Origin: JAJZNI01 sp035624785
GTDB taxonomy: Bacteria; Chloroflexota; Dormibacteria; Aeolococcales; Aeolococcaceae
Assembly (NCBI GenBank): GCA_035624785.1
Contig: DASPQV010000016.1
Coordinates: 52,832-116,831, forward strand
Length of the DNA stretch: 64,000 nt
Direction: 5' to 3'
A program made the translations under genes and the position numbers. Below the pieces are notes generated by a model that was given only the letters and a program-made list of their open reading frames with translations, was not told where the DNA came from and did not search any database. This document shows positions 60,683 through 64,000 of the stretch, piece after piece (the stretch's first letter is position 1; every line of letters begins with the position of its first letter).

Positions 60683-61696
60683 TCAGCTGGCGGGATCGAG
60701 CTTCTCCGCCAACCTGAGCCGGGCGGAGCGCGCCCTGGGATTCAGGGCCAGCTCGGCCGGGCTCGGCTTGACGGCCTTGCGGGTCAGCAGGAGAAGTGAG
60801 GCCCGGTGGGCGCAGGTGCAGAGGGGCTGTTGAGGCGGACAGAGACAGTTCTGGGCTGCGACGTGGAGCGCGTTCTTGACAAGGGTGTCCTCGAGAGAGT
60901 GGAACGAGATGACCCCAAGACGCCCACCGGGCCTGAGGAGCGAGATTGCGGCCTGCAGTCCGCGCTGCAGGCTCTCCAGCTCGTGGTTGACCTCGATGCG
61001 GAGAGCCTGGAAGGTCCGGGTGGCGGGATGGATCCGCTTCGGCCAGTAGCGCCGGGGAATGGTGTCCTCGACCAGGCGACGGAGTTGGAAGGTGGTGGTG
61101 AAGTGCTTCCGTCGCCGGTCGCGGACGATGGCCCGGGCGATGGCGGGAGCGAAGCTCTCCTCGCCGTAGGTCCTGATCAGAGCGGCCAGGTCGGCCTCAT
61201 CCCAGCCGTTGACGATGTCTGCGGCGGTGGGAGTCGGCTCAGCCGGGTCCATCCGCATGTCGAGGGGGCCGTCGAGCCGGAAGCTGAAGCCGCGGGCGGG
61301 ATCACCGAGCTGCTCGGAGGAGATGCCGAGGTCGAGGGAGAGGGAGTCGGCGGCGGCGATCCCGTGGCCCGCGGCGATGCTGTCGATCTCGGCGAAGTCA
61401 CCCTGGGCCAGAACGAGTCGGCCGCCGGTGAGACCGGCGAAGCGCTCGCGCGCGCGGGCGACGGCAGCCGGGTCCCGGTCGATGGCCAGGACGCGGCCGC
61501 TCGTGCCCACCCGCTCCAGGAGGGCGGCGGTCACTCCGCCGCCACCCAGGGTCCCATCGACGGCCAGCTGGCCTTCGCGGGGCTGCAGGTGCTCTATGAG
61601 CTCGTGTAAGAGAACTGGCCGGTGAAGACTCGCCTCAACGGGCGGCTCCCCGGGCGTGGCGTCCTGCTGGCGGCTCATGCCTGCCACGATCGACAT
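60683..61696 (-). CDS. rsmH: 16S rRNA (cytosine1402-N4)-methyltransferase
   Basis: A 337-residue SAM enzyme that methylates C1402 of 16S rRNA. LHRPVLLHELIEHLQPREGQL, the SAM loop VDGTLGGGGVTAALLE, SLSLDLGISSEQL, GPLDMRMD, PATRTFQALRIEVN and the C-terminal VISFHSLEDTLVKN are the family order. A cysteine-rich LCPPQQPLCTCAH follows. It lies 33 nt downstream of mraZ, the standard mraZ-rsmH pair. Confidence 0.96.
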   Translation of the reverse strand: MSIVAGMSRQQDATPGEPPVEASLHRPVLLHELIEHLQPREGQLAVDGTLGGGGVTAALLERVGTSGRVLAIDRDPAAVARARERFAGLTGGRLVLAQGDFAEIDSIAAGHGIAAADSLSLDLGISSEQLGDPARGFSFRLDGPLDMRMDPAEPTPTAADIVNGWDEADLAALIRTYGEESFAPAIARAIVRDRRRKHFTTTFQLRRLVEDTIPRRYWPKRIHPATRTFQALRIEVNHELESLQRGLQAAISLLRPGGRLGVISFHSLEDTLVKNALHVAAQNCLCPPQQPLCTCAHRASLLLLTRKAVKPSPAELALNPRARSARLRLAEKLDPAS

Positions 61697-61729
61697 GGCC
61701 AGTGCCTTCGGTCAAGCCGGCGCCGCTCA

Positions 61730-62185
61730 TCACGACGCCGCGGCCTGGGTTATGAAGCCCAGGGGGTTGATGCGATCGGTCAACTCGGTGAAGATTTCCG
61801 GAGTGAGGTTCCGGGTCTCCTCCTCCCAACGCTCCGTCGAACAGACCTCGATGTACTGGCCCATGCCGACGAAGGTGACGCGGTCCCCGATGCTGGCGAA
61901 CCGGCGATGGGCCGGATGCAGGAGCAGACGCCCCTGGCCATCGAGCTCGAGATCCCGGGCACCGGCGAAGAGCGGCCGCAGCGCCGCCCGCTGCTCGGCG
62001 GGGGTCCCGGCGGTGATGGGATGCGTGAGCAGGAAGGCGGTCCAGGTCGCTTCCGGCCAGATCACAAGGCGGCCCTCCGCGCCCATGGAGACGACGGCGC
62101 CGGCAGCGAGCTGGGGCCGGAACGCGGAGGGAACGGCGGTGCGACCCTTGGCGTCGACAGCGTGGCTGTACTCGCCGTAGAACAT
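61730..62185 (-). CDS. mraZ: Transcriptional regulator MraZ
   Basis: A 151-residue MraZ that binds direct repeats before its own gene and represses the division cluster. The two AbrB-like half-domains are visible: FYGEYSHAVDAKGRTAVPSAFRP, then DLELDGQGRLLLHPAHRRFA. The last 25 residues form a helix (WEEETRNLTPEIFTELTDRI). Three GTGG repeats lie 62-85 nt before the ATG (see the operator entry). It is the first gene of the leftward dcw cluster. Confidence 0.95.
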   Translation of the reverse strand: MFYGEYSHAVDAKGRTAVPSAFRPQLAAGAVVSMGAEGRLVIWPEATWTAFLLTHPITAGTPAEQRAALRPLFAGARDLELDGQGRLLLHPAHRRFASIGDRVTFVGMGQYIEVCSTERWEEETRNLTPEIFTELTDRINPLGFITQAAAS

Positions 62186-62246
62186 CCGCCCTCAGCCCCA
62201 GCGGCCGTGAGAGCGCGCGGTGACGGCCCATCCCAGACCCGGTTCA

Positions 62247-62270
62247 CCACTTCGTGCCACTTTTCACCAC
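62247..62270 (-). promoter_or_regulatory. MraZ operator: three GTGG direct repeats spaced 10 bp
   Basis: On the minus strand GTGG occurs at 62270-62267, 62260-62257 and 62250-62247, that is GTGGTGAAAA, GTGGCACGAA and GTGGTGAACC in tandem. MraZ operators are G-rich direct repeats with a 10-bp period just past the promoter, which fits here: the repeats begin 14 nt after the predicted -10 hexamer. Confidence 0.75.
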
Positions 62271-62283
62271 CACGGCGCACCGA

Positions 62284-62312
62284 AGGGTAACCCGATCGCC
62301 CGTCCTGCGCAA
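62284..62312 (-). promoter_or_regulatory. Predicted mraZ promoter
   Basis: Minus strand TTGCGC (62307-62312), a 17-bp spacer and TACCCT (62284-62289). Transcription would begin near 62277, directly ahead of the MraZ operator repeats, and would leave a leader of roughly 90 nt. Confidence 0.6.
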
Positions 62313-62900
62313 TCCGGAACGTATGTACGCATAGACGCGTGCACTCCGTTGGCGCTGCCGGCCGGGTGAGGCGGCGCCCACCTGGGCGGTGAAGCGCTGG
62401 TGAAGCGCTGCGCGCGCACTCTGCGACCGTGCGGATACCAGTGGTCGGCGCGCATGTCCCTGGCCGCCCTCCCGGAGGGTGGCATGCCGAGCGAGGTGCT
62501 TGTCCCGGGCGGACGGGATTGACCCCGGGCGAATGTCCCGGATGGCGTGGGCGGCGCCGGCAGTCGGGGGGGCGGCTGTCCCAGCCAATCCCGCGTTTCC
62601 TGACGGGCTCTCGCCACCGATCACGATCGACCCCTGCGATTGCTCATCACATACCAATGGTCGGTTTGGGTAGGCGGACTCGCGGTCCGGGTCAGCCTGG
62701 GCCGAATGACCCGGTCACTCGGCGCCAATGCGCCCTTATTGCCAACGGTACCCACCGTCAAACTCAAGACCTGGTCGGCCGGCGACCTGCCGGATGTGAG
62801 CGGCACGCTGGGCGATCTTGGTCTAGGGGTACTCGGGGAAGGCATCTGCGTCAGACCGAGTCTTGGTGCGGTCTGCACAGGGGTGGCACAGGCTGATTTC
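62313..62900. other. Long intergenic region between mraZ and the sensor kinase
   Basis: No gene is convincing in this 588-bp stretch. It has a perfect 11-bp tandem duplication GTGAAGCGCTG (62389-62410) and a dyad AGACC/GGTCT (62853-62857 with 62870-62874). The frame upstream of the kinase stays open back to 62640, but its third codon positions are less GC-rich than real genes here, so I treat it as non-coding. Kinase promoter elements probably lie at its right end. Confidence 0.5.
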
Positions 62901-63842
62901 ATGCGGCTGCCCTGCGACCGCACGGATGAGGGTCGAGGGGCGGAAAACGAGAGGAGGCCGGAAGCAAGCGTTGTCGCCAACAACAGGGCGGTGGTTCCCC
63001 GCCCTGCGCCGCGCCGTTCACGGACGGGAATCGCCTGGAGAGGCCTGGTGTTGCTCGCTCTGCTGCCGCTGCTCCTGACGCTGGCCACGCCGGCCCACAG
63101 CCCAAGCAGGAACGTCGCCGTGCGGGTGGCCGGGTCTCACGCCCGGCAGCGGACCCGGCGGGACAGCATGGGCATCGGCGGCGCCCAGTGGGACGATGGA
63201 GAGGGTTCGGTGTCCTTGATCGGGGTCCCCGCCAGTCGCGCGACGCGGATCAAACTGGAAGACGCCCGCGCCTGGCTGGCTCGCGAGCTCCACGATGGGG
63301 CGGTCCAGCGCCTGACGCTGATGGCCGTCGAGATCGAGCGGCTCAAGCGGTGGTCCGGGCTGGGCGGGGAGCTGGACCAGCTGCAGAACGGGGTGCGCGC
63401 CACCCTCAACGACCTGCGCCGGCTGCTCTACGAGCTGCGTGACGAGCCCGCGGTGGACGCCAACTTCGTGGCCGGGGTTCGCGAGCTCCTTTCCGAGCTC
63501 AGCCACGCCGGGGTCGCGCCCGACCTGGTGGTCCACGGCTGGCCCGAGGAGCTCCCCTTCGAAGTGGCGGCCAACCTGCGCCAGATCTGCGGCGAGGCGC
63601 TCGTCAACGTCCGCCGCCACAGCGGCGCCAGCCGGGTCACCGTGACCCTCCAGGCGCTCGACGGCAGCCTCGCCCTGACCGTGGCCGACGACGGCCGGGG
63701 ATTGGGCCAGAGCGGGGCGGGCTTCGGACTTCGGGGCATGGCCGAGAGGGCCGCCTTGCTCGGCGGCCGGGTGACCCTCGACAGCACGTCAGGAGTGGGG
63801 ACGACGGTGCGCTGCGTCGTCCCGAGAGGAGGATTCCTGTGA
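62901..63842 (+). CDS. NarL-type sensor histidine kinase
   Basis: A 313-residue two-component kinase. One membrane segment lies near the N-terminus (RGLVLLALLPLLLTLATPA), then a short linker with no recognisable sensor domain, the HisKA_3 phosphoacceptor helix WLARELHDGAVQRLTLMAVEI (the His follows Glu-Leu), and a HATPase domain (ICGEALVNVRRHSGASRV, ADDGRGL, GFGLRGMAERAALLGG). The start is uncertain: the ATG at 62901 gives a long basic N-terminus, and a CAGGCT hexamer lies 6 nt upstream. The response regulator overlaps its end by 4 nt. Confidence 0.85.
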   Translation: MRLPCDRTDEGRGAENERRPEASVVANNRAVVPRPAPRRSRTGIAWRGLVLLALLPLLLTLATPAHSPSRNVAVRVAGSHARQRTRRDSMGIGGAQWDDGEGSVSLIGVPASRATRIKLEDARAWLARELHDGAVQRLTLMAVEIERLKRWSGLGGELDQLQNGVRATLNDLRRLLYELRDEPAVDANFVAGVRELLSELSHAGVAPDLVVHGWPEELPFEVAANLRQICGEALVNVRRHSGASRVTVTLQALDGSLALTVADDGRGLGQSGAGFGLRGMAERAALLGGRVTLDSTSGVGTTVRCVVPRGGFL

Positions 63843-64000
63843 TCGGCAGCAAACCGGTGCGGGTGCTCATCGCCGACGACCAGACCCTGTTCCGCTCAGG
63901 GTTGGCCCGGCTGCTCGACGAGGACCCTCGGGTCAGCGTGGTCGCCGAGGCCCGGGACGGGGTGGAGGCGGTGCGGCGCTGCCGGGAGTGCGATCCCGAC
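63839..64000 (+). CDS. Response regulator, receiver domain (C-terminus outside window)
   Basis: The first 54 codons of a receiver domain: VRVLIADDQTLFRSGLARLLDEDP with the acidic pair (Asp-Asp), then VVAEARDGVEAVRRC. This is the usual start of NarL/LuxR-type regulators, which fits the partner kinase. It starts with GTG overlapping the kinase stop (GTGA) and has a GAGGAGG Shine-Dalgarno. The DNA-binding half lies beyond the window. Confidence 0.9.
   Translation, partial: MIGSKPVRVLIADDQTLFRSGLARLLDEDPRVSVVAEARDGVEAVRRCRECDPD

Noticed and set aside
62640..62900. A longer N-terminus for the sensor kinase starting at 62640
   Set aside because: Third codon positions are clearly less GC-rich than the rest of the gene and there is no plausible domain.

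Overview
This is a high-GC bacterial chromosome segment (coding third positions are almost always G or C). It carries housekeeping genes on both strands and no insertion sequence, prophage, CRISPR array, rRNA or tRNA that I can recognise; the only stable RNA gene seen is tmRNA. FtsA sits beside FtsZ, which argues against Actinomycetota, where FtsA is generally absent. Eukaryote-like (type 2) IleS, TrpB2 and the overall gene content fit a Chloroflexota-related lineage, possibly Candidatus Dormibacterota. That placement is an inference, not a proof.

Layout. 1-5.9 kb: the gatC-gatA end with a GNAT gene (leftward), a membrane-anchored kelch-type protein, a probable haem-less relative of a cytochrome-like four-helix protein, a YbjQ protein and pcm. 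6-12 kb: a solitary dnaK, small hypotheticals, clpP, a HIT protein, an internally deleted acetyltransferase remnant and DinB. 12-18 kb: pirin, an orphan beta-class DNA methyltransferase overlapping a radical-SAM/SEC-C protein, an oxidoreductase and TrpB2. 18-25 kb: the tmRNA gene with its own promoter, a cupin, an AlkA-like glycosylase, a divergent ArsR/MFS pair, mgsA, a histidine phosphatase, hflX and smpB (the tmRNA partner). 25-38 kb: fmt, an IolB-SDR pair, def, priA, then a tight leftward operon ileS-lspA-rluD-gmk-coaC-coaB joined by 4-nt overlaps. 38-41 kb: yggS, an MFS transporter, a flavin split-barrel protein and nrdR.

41-62 kb is a leftward division and cell-wall (dcw) cluster, in transcription order: mraZ, rsmH, ftsL, ftsI, an FAD oxidoreductase, a DMT transporter, murF, mraY, ftsW, murG, an Mpl/MurC-like ligase, murB, ddl, ftsQ, then (after a rightward metF and a leftward alcohol dehydrogenase) ftsA, ftsZ and nrdR. 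No murD or murE is present, and the single Mur ligase besides MurF mixes Mpl and MurC signatures. mraZ has a clear promoter followed by three 10-bp-spaced GTGG repeats, the expected MraZ operator. The window ends with a NarL-type sensor kinase and the start of its response regulator.

Recurring sequence features. Operon genes overlap by 4 nt (ATGA or GTGA), so many starts are GTG. Many first genes instead carry an xAxxxT hexamer only 6-8 nt before the start codon and lack a Shine-Dalgarno sequence, the pattern of leaderless transcription. The most unusual observations are the murC/D/E gap with its hybrid ligase, a degenerate KMSKS loop in IleS, and three 42-bp palindrome-bearing repeats fused to the FtsW tail that run into murG.
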